DNA of 64,000 nt from Saxibacter everestensis (GCF_025787225.1 NZ_CP090958.1:3458550-3522549), one strand, 5' to 3'. Counted from the first letter of the stretch, positions 16,895 to 25,680 are shown. Notes: generated by a model not told the origin, from the sequence alone. A program made the numbers and translations.

Positions 16895-18094
16895 ATGTCT
16901 AGGCAGTCGCCGCGGGCTGCGCTGCCGCAGGAAATCTGGGTACTGGTCAGCGCCGCCTTCGTCATCGCGATAGGTTTCGGCCTCGTCGCGCCGGCCCTGC
17001 CGCAATATGCCCGGAGCTTCGGAGTCGGCATCACTGCGGCCAGCGCGCTGATCAGCGCCTTCGCACTCATGCGGCTCTGCTTCGCCCCGCTCAGTGGATC
17101 ACTTGTCCAGCGGCTAGGAGAGCGCCCGGTCTATCTGCTGGGGCTCGGCATCGTCGCCCTCTCCACCGGCGCCTGCGCACTGGCAGGCGAGTACTGGCAA
17201 CTGCTGTTGTTCCGCGCCCTGGGTGGAATCGGATCCACCATGTTCAGCGTGTCCGCTCTAGGCCTGCTCATCCGGATGAGCCCGCCCGAGGGCCGCGGCA
17301 GAGTCTCCGGTCTCTACGCAACCAGCTTCCTGCTCGGCAGTATCAGCGGCCCGCTGATCGGCGCCGCGCTGATCGGGTTCGGCTTGCGGGTGCCGTTCGT
17401 GATCTACGCGATTGCCCTGGTGATAGCCGCCGGCGTGGTCTTCTTCAGCCTTCGGGGGTCGAGCTTCGCTGCCCGTGATTCCGCGGTGGATACCGTCAGG
17501 ATGCCGCTACGTGCCGCGCTTGGGACTTCCGCTTACCGGGCTGCATTGAGCTCGAACTTCGCGAATGGCTGGACGGTGATGGGCGTCCGGGTTGCCATGG
17601 TTCCGCTTTTCGTCGTTGAGGCGCTCCAACAGCCTGCCGGGGTCGCGGGTATCGCGCTGACCGTGTTCGCGCTCGGCAACGCAGCGGTGATGTTTCAATC
17701 CGGCCGGCTCTCCGACCGCTTCGGGCGCAAACCATTCATTCTCAGCGGCCTGCTGGTTTCCGGCCTCGCCACCATCGCGGTCGGGTTCACCGGCAATATA
17801 GTGGCATTTCTGGCACTGACCCTGATCGCCGGATTCGGTTCGGGATTGCTGACTCCGGCGCAGCAGGCTTCTGTCGCCGACGTGATCGGGCAGAAGGCCC
17901 GCGGCGGACAGGTGCTGGCGACTTTCCAGATGGTGGCGGATGTCGGCGCTATCGTCGGTCCGATCGTTGCCGGGCTGCTTGCCGAGGCGTTTTCGTATGG
18001 AGTTGCCTTCGCCGCCTCGGGCGTCATCATGCTGCTGGCCGCGGTCGGCTGGCTCTTCGCCCCCGACACTGTCGACCGGAACAACGGAGGCTAG
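16895..18094 (+). CDS. MFS multidrug-type transporter
   Basis: A 399-residue, 12-helix MFS protein. The first helix contains Gly-Phe-Gly-Leu-Val-Ala-Pro-Ala-Leu-Pro-Gln-Tyr-Ala, the mark of the DHA1 drug-exporter branch. A Gly-Gly-Ile-Gly-Ser segment in helix 4 and Ser-Asp-Arg-Phe-Gly-Arg-Lys-Pro in the central loop agree. It is probably an exporter; no substrate can be assigned. It follows the small membrane protein gene and ends 44 bases before the convergent alpha/beta-hydrolase gene. Confidence 0.87.
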   Translation: MSRQSPRAALPQEIWVLVSAAFVIAIGFGLVAPALPQYARSFGVGITAASALISAFALMRLCFAPLSGSLVQRLGERPVYLLGLGIVALSTGACALAGEYWQLLLFRALGGIGSTMFSVSALGLLIRMSPPEGRGRVSGLYATSFLLGSISGPLIGAALIGFGLRVPFVIYAIALVIAAGVVFFSLRGSSFAARDSAVDTVRMPLRAALGTSAYRAALSSNFANGWTVMGVRVAMVPLFVVEALQQPAGVAGIALTVFALGNAAVMFQSGRLSDRFGRKPFILSGLLVSGLATIAVGFTGNIVAFLALTLIAGFGSGLLTPAQQASVADVIGQKARGGQVLATFQMVADVGAIVGPIVAGLLAEAFSYGVAFAASGVIMLLAAVGWLFAPDTVDRNNGG

Positions 18095-18138
18095 CCGGGC
18101 CGGGTTGCCGGTGCAGGGATCGGCGCAGCGCGATGACG

Positions 18139-18945
18139 TCAGCCGTGTGTGCGCACTCCGGTGGCATAGGTGTTCTGCAGGAACAAGACCAGCCGGGATG
18201 CGAACCCGTGTGGGTCTTCCATGGCGCTGTAGTGTCCGGCCCGCGGGATCTCGAGCACGGGACCGCCCCGCAATGCGTCACTGATCAGCCGTCGATCGTC
18301 GGCGGTGCATAACGCATCCTCGGCGCCGACGATCAGGCAACCGGGCAGTCCCGAATCGCGCACCGCGCCACTGGTGTCCACGCGCGCCGACATCGCCCGG
18401 AATGTCCACGCGGCACCGGCGGGGCTCGCCTGCAGGATCAGCCGCTTGGCGCGGTCGACGACGGCGGGCCGCTGGGCGAACGTCGTCTGCCCCATGCAGG
18501 CCGGCAGGTAGTCGGTCAGCAGCGAGCCCACATGTCCGTCGGCGAGGACCTGCCCGGCCATCGCCTCCCTCCGTGGTTGCTCTGCCGGGGCATCGGCGCT
18601 CAGCCTGGTATCGGCGAAGACCAGGCCTGCAACCAGGTCCGGCCGCCGGCCCACGAGTTCGCCCATCACGTAACCACCGAGCGACAGGCCGACCAGCACG
18701 GCCGGACGGTCGGTGAGGGCCTCGATCTGCCCGATGGCCAGATCCGCGAGCGAAGCGATGCCCGGCGGCGTGTCACTGTCGAAGGCGGGCCTATCGCCGA
18801 ATCCCGGAAAGTCGAGCGCCAGGGTCCGGAGGCCGACCGGAAGCTCGGCGCGCACTGGATCCCACATCTGCCCGTTCAGCGGAAAGGCGTGCAAAAACAC
18901 CACCGGCGGTAGTTGTGCGCCGTCCGTCGTCCCCGGGGCCGTCAT
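18139..18945 (-). CDS. Alpha/beta-hydrolase
   Basis: A 268-residue soluble hydrolase. The oxyanion-hole His-Ala-Phe-Pro motif is at about residue 19, and the nucleophile elbow Gly-Leu-Ser-Leu-Gly-Gly (Ser near residue 104) follows a Val-Leu-Val strand. The acid (Gly-Ala-Glu-Asp, about residue 220) and the catalytic His (Gly-His-Tyr-Ser, about 247) are also visible. Similar to the 3-oxoadipate enol-lactonase/esterase group. Its ATG overlaps the stop of a small upstream ORF by 4 bases, placing it last in an operon with the cytosine permease and deaminase. An accessory role in pyrimidine use is possible but unproven. Confidence 0.88.
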   Translation of the reverse strand: MTAPGTTDGAQLPPVVFLHAFPLNGQMWDPVRAELPVGLRTLALDFPGFGDRPAFDSDTPPGIASLADLAIGQIEALTDRPAVLVGLSLGGYVMGELVGRRPDLVAGLVFADTRLSADAPAEQPRREAMAGQVLADGHVGSLLTDYLPACMGQTTFAQRPAVVDRAKRLILQASPAGAAWTFRAMSARVDTSGAVRDSGLPGCLIVGAEDALCTADDRRLISDALRGGPVLEIPRAGHYSAMEDPHGFASRLVLFLQNTYATGVRTHG

Positions 18946-19124
18946 TCCGTGGCCAGCGCGATCACGCCGTCGAGTTGCAGGAGCTCATCGACAACGTCGG
19001 CGGACAGCGTCACATTCGACAGTCCGGTGATCTTCCGGTCGATGGTCACGGTCGGCACAGCGCGGGTGGCGTCCTTCAAGCTCCGCTCGGATGACACCAG
19101 CTCATCGCGCACCGTCGCCCTCAC
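18942..19124 (-). CDS. Small protein bridging permease and hydrolase genes
   Basis: A 60-residue ORF whose GTG start overlaps the stop of the permease gene (GTGA) and whose stop overlaps the start of the hydrolase gene (ATGA). This double coupling is the main evidence that it is real. The protein is acidic-basic mixed, with no signal peptide or membrane helix. The second half, Ser-Ala-Asp-Val-Val-Asp-Glu-Leu-Leu-Gln-Leu-Asp-Gly-Val, could form an amphipathic helix. I do not recognise the family. Confidence 0.5.
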   Translation of the reverse strand: MRATVRDELVSSERSLKDATRAVPTVTIDRKITGLSNVTLSADVVDELLQLDGVIALATE

Positions 19125-20518
19125 CGATTATGCCAGCGCTCAGCGCGACCGCTTGCTCGGCCGCCCGGCAAGCGGCCCACGCCATACGACAGCACCAGCG
19201 CGACGACGATGCCGGTCAGCGCAGGGATGCCGAGGCTCAACAGGCCCGAGACGTAGGCGATCGCGCTGGCGAGCACATAGATGCCGATATTGTGCCAGCA
19301 GACCTTCGGCGGCTGGTACTTTTCAGCAGCCGGAATCCCGCCGCGCCACCGCGCCAGGAAGTCGCCGATGATGACGCCGCCCAGCGGCGGAATGAAGGTT
19401 CCGAGCAGGCCGAGATAACCCACGAGGTGATTCTGCACGCCGGTCAGGGCCAGCACCGTGGCGATAATCGAGCCGGCGATCACGAACGGTCCCTTATGCG
19501 GACGGTTGAACAGCTCGGCGCCGGCCACCCCGAAGGCGTAGGCCGTGTCTGCGTTGGACTTCCAGAGATTGCCGAACAACAGCACCAGACCCCAGGCGAC
19601 CAGACCGAGCTGGTACAGCACGAGAACGAAATCGCCTTCACCGAAGGTGATCGCGCCGATGGCGCCAAAGTAGATCATCAGGCCGTTGCCGATCAGGAAG
19701 CCGATAATGCAAGCCCAGATCGCCTGTCGGCCGGTGCGGGCGAACCGGGTCCAGTTCGGCGCCTGGCTACCGGCCGAGGCGAACGTCCCGACCACCGTCG
19801 TGATGGCGACGGTTACCGACATCGATGTCGTCGGCGCAACGGCGAGCAGACCGTCGATACCGCCGACTTCCTGGAGTGAGCGAAAGACCACCCAGACGGC
19901 GAGGATCAGGATTAGCGGCGTGGACACCAGCGAAACCCAGTACATCCCGCGGTAGCCGTAATACGCCGTGGCGCACATCAGCGCGCTGGTCACGATCATC
20001 ACGGCGGCTCGCGCACCCCAGGATTCCCAGCCGAAGGCCTGGGCTGTCATATCGCCGATCGTGCCGATGACGACTCCGTACCAGCCGACCTGAGTCCCGC
20101 CGAGCAGGATTGACGCCAGCTTCGCGCCACCCAGTCCGAAGCTGTACCGCGCCATGACCACGGTTGTCAGTCCAGTGCGGGCGCCGACCCACCCCATCAG
20201 CGCGACGTAGCCGCCAAGGATCATGGATCCGACCAGCACAATCAGCGACAGCTGGGCGAAGCTGAACGCAGGTGCGATGGCCGCACCGGCCAGCATGGTC
20301 GGCGTGAAGATCGTGAATCCGAGCAGCACGACCGCTATCGAGAAGAACGACTTGCGTGCCGTCGATGGCACCGGGGTGACCGGGTAATCCGGGTCGATCG
20401 CCCGGCCGGAACCGCTGCCACCCGGGCCGGTGGCAACCGCGGCGTTCGGCTCCCCGACCGCGCCCGGCCCGGAGCCGGAATCCGTACCCGGTCGCGGGGA
20501 GGCGCCCGGCTCGCTCAC
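19121..20518 (-). CDS. codB: NCS1-family cytosine/purine permease
   Basis: A 465-residue membrane protein with about 12 helices and a long, Gly/Pro/Ser-rich cytoplasmic N-terminus of about 55 residues. NCS1 marks include Gly-Ser-Gln-Ala-Pro-Asn-Trp-Thr-Arg-Phe-Ala-Arg near the middle (conserved Asn and Arg) and Gly-Gly-Val-Ile-Ile-Gly-Asp-Phe near the C-terminus. It overlaps the cytosine deaminase gene by 4 bases (ATGA), which makes cytosine the most likely substrate. The gene symbol rests on this context. Confidence 0.85.
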   Translation of the reverse strand: MSEPGASPRPGTDSGSGPGAVGEPNAAVATGPGGSGSGRAIDPDYPVTPVPSTARKSFFSIAVVLLGFTIFTPTMLAGAAIAPAFSFAQLSLIVLVGSMILGGYVALMGWVGARTGLTTVVMARYSFGLGGAKLASILLGGTQVGWYGVVIGTIGDMTAQAFGWESWGARAAVMIVTSALMCATAYYGYRGMYWVSLVSTPLILILAVWVVFRSLQEVGGIDGLLAVAPTTSMSVTVAITTVVGTFASAGSQAPNWTRFARTGRQAIWACIIGFLIGNGLMIYFGAIGAITFGEGDFVLVLYQLGLVAWGLVLLFGNLWKSNADTAYAFGVAGAELFNRPHKGPFVIAGSIIATVLALTGVQNHLVGYLGLLGTFIPPLGGVIIGDFLARWRGGIPAAEKYQPPKVCWHNIGIYVLASAIAYVSGLLSLGIPALTGIVVALVLSYGVGRLPGGRASGRAERWHNR

Positions 20519-21006
20519 GCTTCCTCGCCGATGTCTTCGTTCCAGATCTCCGCCCGCTCCGTCATCATCCGGTTCATCAGCTCGATGCAGGTCGGGTCGT
20601 CGACGACATCGAGTTGCACGCCGTTGGATGCCAGCCAGGCCTCGGAGGCCTGGAAGCTACGGTTCTCGCCGATCACGATGCGCGGGATCTCATAGAGGGT
20701 GGCCGTGCCGGCACACATATAACAGGGCGACAGCGTCGTGTAGAGCACACTATTGCGGTAGACCGAGGCCTTCAACCGACCCGCGCGCTCGATGGCGTCC
20801 GTTTCGCCGTGCCGGATGGCGCTGCCCATCTGCACCCGTCGGTTACGCCCGACGGCAAGCACTTCGCCGTCATGGACCAGGGCGGCACCAATCGGGACTC
20901 CCCCTTCTTCCCAACCGATCTGTGCCTGCTCAATGGCGAGGTCCAGAAAATTCCGGTCGGCGTCGGTGATTATCGACTCGGGTGTCGGTCCGCTGGGTGG
21001 GGGCAC
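20515..21006 (-). CDS. Yeast-type (Fcy1-like) cytosine deaminase
   Basis: A zinc-dependent cytidine-deaminase-fold enzyme that converts cytosine to uracil and ammonia. Zinc and catalytic residues are His66-X-Glu68 and Cys95-X2-Cys98. The region Gly-Gly-Val-Pro-Ile-Gly, the Asn near residue 55 and the C-terminal Trp-Asn-Glu-Asp-Ile-Gly-Glu match Saccharomyces Fcy1 closely, so this is not the larger amidohydrolase-type CodA of E. coli. The residue between the cysteines corresponding to yeast Asp92 is Tyr here. I chose the GTG at 21006 because AGGAG lies 5 bases upstream; a TTG at 21021 is in frame. About 295 bases upstream carry no gene. Confidence 0.88.
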   Translation of the reverse strand: MPPPSGPTPESIITDADRNFLDLAIEQAQIGWEEGGVPIGAALVHDGEVLAVGRNRRVQMGSAIRHGETDAIERAGRLKASVYRNSVLYTTLSPCYMCAGTATLYEIPRIVIGENRSFQASEAWLASNGVQLDVVDDPTCIELMNRMMTERAEIWNEDIGEEA

Positions 21007-21301
21007 AGTAACTCCTGGCAAAAGTCTTTGGATGCTTCTGCTCGAGACTATCCGTTCGGACTGACGCTGGGGAAGCTTTCGGCTCGCGGTGAGGCCGGGA
21101 GTCGATCTGACCGGTCCGGGTCACAAAAGCGGAGGCTAGGGCTCCATCAGTATCCGAACCCAATCACATGCTGAGATATCAGAGGTTACCGGCGAGTTAG
21201 TGGCCGCAAATGTCGGGCGGAGTGACAGCAGCCGAGACCGCCACGGCTTAGACACTCGAGCGTAAAGCCGCGGCCGGGAGCCGAATGCAGTCGGAAAGCA
21301 C

Positions 21302-21976
21302 TCAGTTCGCGGTGGGTTCCGCCGCAGAAAGCGTCTTCACCGAGTTCTTCAAATGCCAGTCGATTTCGCTCAGGTACGCCGCTTCGTCACCTGCTCTCAA
21401 CAGATCGATCAACCGCTGATGCTGCGCGACGATGCCTTCGGGAGGATCGTAGATGTTCTCAAACATGTGGATGCACAGCAGTGTCTCCACCACGAGCGTG
21501 GAGAACATCTTGCTCAGCCTGCGGCTCTGCGCGGCATCCACGATGGTCTGATGAAACTTCAGGTCTGCCCGGGCGACCTCGCCCCAGCTCCGGCCTTTGA
21601 GTGCCGCCCGCATCTGAAGGATGACGCCGTCGAGGGCTGTCAGCAGCTCCGAATGCTCGCGATTGATCACGACCCGGGCGGCCTCGCGTTCAACCGCAGC
21701 GCGCCCCTGGTAGATATCGGCAATATCCGCCTGTCCGAGCTGCACAACCGAGGTACCCCGGTTACGGACAGATGTCAGCAGGCCTTCCTGGACCAGTCGC
21801 TGAACCGCCTCACGCACCGGCCCACGGCTCATTTCGAGTCGCGCGGCGAGATGCACCTCATTGATTGGCTCGCCGGCGGCGAAACTTCCGTCAAGGATTC
21901 GTTCACGCAGCTGGTCGGCAATAAGGTCAGCGGTGCCCTGCGCCCTCATCGGCGCCACGCTATCCAGTCCCTTCAT
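21302..21976 (-). CDS. GntR/FCD-type regulator
   Basis: A 224-residue regulator with an N-terminal GntR winged helix (residues about 10-75: Ile-Leu-Asp-Gly-Ser-Phe, Glu-Val-His-Leu-Ala-Ala-Arg-Leu, Ser-Arg-Gly-Pro-Val-Arg-Glu-Ala) and an FCD ligand domain with metal-binding candidates His in Lys-Phe-His-Gln and Gln-His-Gln-Arg. The ATG at 21976 has a near-perfect GGGGAGGAGGG box; a longer TTG-start form is rejected. It sits at the end of the ABC/oxidase operon, on the same strand. It is the best candidate binder of the AACTGTCAACAGTT sites at 28820 and 30917, because the GntR consensus is GT-N-AC. Confidence 0.88.
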   Translation of the reverse strand: MKGLDSVAPMRAQGTADLIADQLRERILDGSFAAGEPINEVHLAARLEMSRGPVREAVQRLVQEGLLTSVRNRGTSVVQLGQADIADIYQGRAAVEREAARVVINREHSELLTALDGVILQMRAALKGRSWGEVARADLKFHQTIVDAAQSRRLSKMFSTLVVETLLCIHMFENIYDPPEGIVAQHQRLIDLLRAGDEAAYLSEIDWHLKNSVKTLSAAEPTAN

Positions 21977-22018
21977 CTGCCCTCCTCCCCACAAGCCAGT
22001 CGTTACCTACAGCCCAGC

Positions 22019-22100
22019 TATTCAATCAAGCCATTCAGCCGGGCCATTCAATACTGCCCTAGTTTCTACGCTGCTTAGTTTCTACACAGCGCTAGTTCTA
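22019..22100. repeat. Short direct repeats upstream of the GntR gene
   Basis: Three 13-base units starting TATTCA or CATTCA (22019-22031, 22032-22044, 22045-22057) are followed by TAGTTTCTAC at 22060 and 22076 and TAGTTCTA at 22093, spaced 16-17 bases. They lie between the dehydrogenase end and the GntR start (minus strand). Helical-turn-like spacing suggests a protein-binding array, perhaps autoregulation. Confidence 0.4.
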
Positions 22101-23051
22101 AGAAATGTAGCCGGACTTCTTATCGACGACGTTCAGCAACGGCTGGCCCATCCTGAACCGTTCGAGGTTGGTCAAAAAGACATCGAGCAGCGCAGCACGC
22201 CAGCCATGGAAGTCTCCGGCCATATGCGGTGAAATTATCGTGTTCGGGCAGTTCCACAGCGGGTGGCCTGCCGGCAATGGCTCCTCGTTGCATACGTCGA
22301 GCGCAGCACCCGATATCGCGCCACTGCGCAGCGCTTCGATCAGGGCTGTCTCATCGACTATCGGCCCGCGCGCGACGTTGATCAGTCGCGCATTCGGCGG
22401 CAGCGCCGCGATCACCCTGGCATTCACCAGCCCACGGGTTTCGGGGGTCAGCGGCGCGGCCACTATCAGGTAATCGTAGTCGCCTGCGACCTCGGCAAGC
22501 CGGGCCTGCGCGTGAATGGTGCGAAACACCGGGTCACCGTCACGGGTGGTCCGGCCAACCGCATCAACCTCGAGACCGAGGGCGAAAAGGTACTTCGCTA
22601 TCTTCCGGCCGATCGCACCCGGGCCGATCACGAGTGCCTTCGATCCGCGAAGCCGTTCCGTTGGACGATGCTGCCAGACCTGCTCAGTCTGGCGGGACAG
22701 GGTGCCCGGCAGGTCCTTGGCGAAGGCCAGGACCAAGCCGAGCACGTACTCCGCGATCGTCTCGTCGAGCACCCCGCGTGCGTTCGTCATCACCACATTG
22801 CTTTCGGCGATCTGCCGGGTCAGCACCCGGTCGACCCCGGCGCTGTTCACATGCATCCAGCGCAATTCCGCGGCACGCGGCCATGCCTGCGGGATTCCCC
22901 GGGCGGAGAAGTCCCACACCAAAAAGGCGTCGGCGCCGTCCAGCGCCGCCGGCAGTTGCTCAGCCTCGGCGAAACGAACCTCGACATCCGCCAGGCCGGA
23001 TAGGTCCGGCCGCTGGTCCGCGACCAGAACGGCCAGCGTCAGTTCAGACAA
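22098..23051 (-). CDS. D-isomer-specific 2-hydroxyacid dehydrogenase
   Basis: A 317-residue NAD(P)-dependent enzyme reducing a 2-oxo acid or oxidising a D-2-hydroxy acid. The Rossmann motif Gly-Pro-Gly-Ala-Ile-Gly is near residue 142. The catalytic triad is visible: Arg in Val-Ala-Arg-Gly, Glu in Asn-Glu-Glu-Pro-Leu-Pro and His in Ser-Pro-His-Met-Ala-Gly. The start is a TTG at 23051 with GAGGGG 5 bases upstream. It is the last gene of the run that begins with the sarcosine-oxidase-like gene, directly after a HAD hydrolase. It may handle a 2-oxo acid product of that pathway. Confidence 0.88.
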   Translation of the reverse strand: MSELTLAVLVADQRPDLSGLADVEVRFAEAEQLPAALDGADAFLVWDFSARGIPQAWPRAAELRWMHVNSAGVDRVLTRQIAESNVVMTNARGVLDETIAEYVLGLVLAFAKDLPGTLSRQTEQVWQHRPTERLRGSKALVIGPGAIGRKIAKYLFALGLEVDAVGRTTRDGDPVFRTIHAQARLAEVAGDYDYLIVAAPLTPETRGLVNARVIAALPPNARLINVARGPIVDETALIEALRSGAISGAALDVCNEEPLPAGHPLWNCPNTIISPHMAGDFHGWRAALLDVFLTNLERFRMGQPLLNVVDKKSGYIS

Positions 23052-23060
23052 GGCATCCCC

Positions 23061-23732
23061 TCACACGCCCAGCAGCGGCGGAAGCCCGGACAAGTCACTG
23101 ATCTCGTCATACGGCTGGTAAACGGAGCTTCCCTTCCGGCCGTAACGGTTCACCCATACGCGCCGAATACCGTATTTCTTCGCCGGCATGATGTCGTACT
23201 CCCAGCCCTGCGCGGCATGCGTAATCTGGTCAAGGCTCTGCGGCAGTACGTCAAAGAGGTGTTCGAACGCCTGTTCGCGCGGCTTGTATGCTCCTGCTTG
23301 CTCCGCAGTCACGACGTAGTCGAAGTCGACCCCGATGTTCGCGACGTGGTACGGAATCAGGTCGTCATCGCTGTTCGTGATGATCGCCAGCTCATATCCA
23401 CCGGCCCGCAAGCGCCTGAGCGCTTCCGGCACCTCAGGGAACGCGGGGAACTTCTTTGCTTCCGCCATCAACTGTTCGAAGTCATCGTCCCGGAACTGCA
23501 CGCCATGAAGCAGCATGCAGATTTCGAGGGTCTGCTTCACGATGTCAGCGTACCGCTGGTACGGCTGAGCCACAGCCTGAAACCTCATGACCCTAAGGTT
23601 GTCCAGGAATTCCTCGTGGTCAACCCCTACTTCGTCGAGCCGGTCACGCACAATCGGCAGGGTTGCCCGGTTCAGGTCGAAGTCGACCAGGGTCCGGTAG
23701 CAGTCGAATGTGACGACAGGTTTTGTGCTCAT
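23061..23732 (-). CDS. HAD-superfamily hydrolase (2-haloacid-dehalogenase-like)
   Basis: A 223-residue cytoplasmic hydrolase. The nucleophile Asp is in Thr-Phe-Asp-Cys-Tyr-Arg-Thr-Leu-Val-Asp (about residue 10), motif II is Ile-Thr-Asn-Ser-Asp near residue 120, Lys near residue 150 is in Tyr-Lys-Pro-Arg, and motif IV is the Gln-Gly-Trp-Glu-Tyr-Asp region near residue 175. This resembles type II haloacid dehalogenases and related phosphatases; true dehalogenase action is not implied. It lies between the ABC ATPase gene (11-base gap) and the 2-hydroxyacid dehydrogenase gene (9-base gap). Confidence 0.87.
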   Translation of the reverse strand: MSTKPVVTFDCYRTLVDFDLNRATLPIVRDRLDEVGVDHEEFLDNLRVMRFQAVAQPYQRYADIVKQTLEICMLLHGVQFRDDDFEQLMAEAKKFPAFPEVPEALRRLRAGGYELAIITNSDDDLIPYHVANIGVDFDYVVTAEQAGAYKPREQAFEHLFDVLPQSLDQITHAAQGWEYDIMPAKKYGIRRVWVNRYGRKGSSVYQPYDEISDLSGLPPLLGV

Positions 23733-23743
23733 TACTTGGCCTT

Positions 23744-24892
23744 TCAGCGGTTGGGAACTACGTCTGGCTGGGAATTTGTCGTACGTTGCGCATCGCCCGG
23801 GACCACAACCGACTTCGCCGGGTCCCAGGCGACAATCGCCGGGTCTCCGGGACGCAGCGAGCCGGTGTCGACCTCAGACCGGACCCGTGCCGTCATCGTT
23901 GTACCGTCACGGCCTTTCAGCAGGCATTTCTTCGCCACACCGAGATAGATCCACTCGGTGACGGTTGCTTCGATGGCATTGAATCCGGCCGGCACCTGCT
24001 CGCGACTGGAAGCCGGCAGGACGGCGAGGTTTTCTGGCCGCAGAACCACTGCCGCGCTGGAGCCCTCGGCTATCGGAGCCGTTGTGGCGTCGGTGACAAG
24101 CACTTGGTCGTGGTAGGTCAGCGAGCCTTCGGCGTACTTTCCGTGCAGCACGGTGGATTCGCCGACGAAGTCCGCAACGAAGAGCGAGTTCGGCCGCATA
24201 TACAGGTCTTCGGCCGTGCCAAGCTGTTCAATCCTGCCCTCGTTGTAGATCGCGATCCGGTCACTCATCGCCAGCGCTTCCTCCTGGTCGTGCGTGACAT
24301 AGATGACCGTGGCGCCGAGCTCCCGGCAGATTCGGGTGATCTCAATCTGCAGGGCTTCGCGGAGCTTTTTGTCAAGGGCGCCGAGCGGCTCATCCATCAG
24401 CAGCAAGCGCGGCTTGAATACGAATGCCCGTGCCAGCGCCACCCGCTGTTGCTGCCCACCCGATAGTTCGGCGGGTTTGCGGTTGGCGTAGTCGCCCAGT
24501 TGAACGAGGTCGAGCGCGTCGCCCACGAGCTTGCTCCGTTCGGCGCCTTTGATGCCCCGGACGCGCAGGGCATAGCCGACGTTCTCCGCTGCGGTCATAT
24601 GCGGGAACAAGGCGTACTGCTGGAACACGACGCCGAGTTCGCGTCGGTGTGGCGGGATGCCGGCGAGTTCCCGGTCGTCAAGGGTTATCGACCCCGAGTC
24701 CGCGTCAATGAAGCCGGCGATCAGGTTCAGCGTCGTCGTCTTACCCGATCCGGACGGGCCGAGCATGGTCAGGAACTCGCCGGGTCGGACGTCGAGGCTG
24801 ACCGACTCAACTCCACGCTGGCCGCCGTACGATTTGCGAATGTCGGTGAGGCACAGCGCTCCACCATACCCATCGGAGTTTGTCTCAGTCAC
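23744..24892 (-). CDS. ABC transporter ATP-binding protein, polyamine (PotA)-type
   Basis: A 382-residue ATPase. The Walker A Gly-Pro-Ser-Gly-Ser-Gly-Lys-Thr-Thr is at residues 45-53, followed by the Q-loop, the signature Leu-Ser-Gly-Gly-Gln-Gln-Gln-Arg, Walker B Leu-Leu-Leu-Met-Asp-Glu-Pro and switch His in Thr-His-Asp. A C-terminal TOBE-like regulatory domain of about 100 residues fits the spermidine/putrescine or Fe3+ class. The GTG at 24892 overlaps the permease stop (GTGA); the longer reading frame upstream is the shadow of the permease gene and is rejected. Confidence 0.92.
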   Translation of the reverse strand: MTETNSDGYGGALCLTDIRKSYGGQRGVESVSLDVRPGEFLTMLGPSGSGKTTTLNLIAGFIDADSGSITLDDRELAGIPPHRRELGVVFQQYALFPHMTAAENVGYALRVRGIKGAERSKLVGDALDLVQLGDYANRKPAELSGGQQQRVALARAFVFKPRLLLMDEPLGALDKKLREALQIEITRICRELGATVIYVTHDQEEALAMSDRIAIYNEGRIEQLGTAEDLYMRPNSLFVADFVGESTVLHGKYAEGSLTYHDQVLVTDATTAPIAEGSSAAVVLRPENLAVLPASSREQVPAGFNAIEATVTEWIYLGVAKKCLLKGRDGTTMTARVRSEVDTGSLRPGDPAIVAWDPAKSVVVPGDAQRTTNSQPDVVPNR

Positions 24893-25680
24893 AGTTTCAC
24901 TACCTTCCTGCGGGTGCTGATCCACGCTGCAAGCAGGATCAGCACGATTGTCGTGAACATCACCAGGGTCGCCGCCACGGCGAGGGATGGCGACAGCTCT
25001 GTCTGGACCTGTTGCCACATCACCACCGGCAGCGTCTTGACGGTCGGGCTGGAGAGGAAGATTGACAGAATAAGTTCGTCCCAGCTTGTGGTGAAGGCGA
25101 ACAGCGCGCCGGTGAGAACGCCTGGAGCGATCAGCGGGAGCGTTATCGTCCGGAACGCAAACCACTTCTTTGCGCCAAGGCTCGATGCTGCCTGTTCCAG
25201 GGTCTGATCAAGGCCCTGCAGGCTGGTCGACACTGCTATGTAGACCAGCGGATAGGCCACCACTGTGTGGGCCAGCACCAGGCCGCCGAGGGAACCGAGA
25301 ATCTTCCAGTCGCTGTATACGAAGAACAGCCCGACCGCGAGGACCACGAGCGGCATGATCATCGGACTCAATATCAGCGCCTGCACGCCGCTCTTGCCGT
25401 GGAACCGGCCGCGGATCAGGGCAAGCGAGGTCATTATGCCGAGCACTATGGCCAGGATCGTGGTGCAGACGGCGATCTGCAGACTCTGCCCGACCGCCGT
25501 CATCCAGACCGGATCGGTGAAGAATACCCGGTACCACTCGAGCGACAGTCCCTTCGGCGGGAAACTGAGAAATGCACTCGAGGAGAATGACATCGGCACC
25601 ACGACGAGCGTCGGCAAGATCAGCAGGACGCCGACGATGGCACCGAAAACCTTCAGTCCAAGAGATGTATTGCGTCGCAT
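24889..25680 (-). CDS. ABC transporter permease, PotC-type
   Basis: A 263-residue inner-membrane protein with six helices. The coupling-loop motif is Glu-Gln-Ala-Ala-Ser-Ser-Leu-Gly-Ala near residue 165, followed by Arg-Thr-Ile-Thr-Leu-Pro-Leu-Ile-Ala-Pro-Gly. The ATG at 25680 shares one base with the stop of the other permease (TAATG). It forms a heterodimeric channel with that protein. The longer ORF upstream is a shadow. Confidence 0.92.
   Translation of the reverse strand: MRRNTSLGLKVFGAIVGVLLILPTLVVVPMSFSSSAFLSFPPKGLSLEWYRVFFTDPVWMTAVGQSLQIAVCTTILAIVLGIMTSLALIRGRFHGKSGVQALILSPMIMPLVVLAVGLFFVYSDWKILGSLGGLVLAHTVVAYPLVYIAVSTSLQGLDQTLEQAASSLGAKKWFAFRTITLPLIAPGVLTGALFAFTTSWDELILSIFLSSPTVKTLPVVMWQQVQTELSPSLAVAATLVMFTTIVLILLAAWISTRRKVVKL

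Noticed and set aside
24893-25165. Upstream extension of the ABC ATPase
   Set aside because: It runs inside the permease gene in another frame; the GTG at 24892 with GTGA coupling is the real start.
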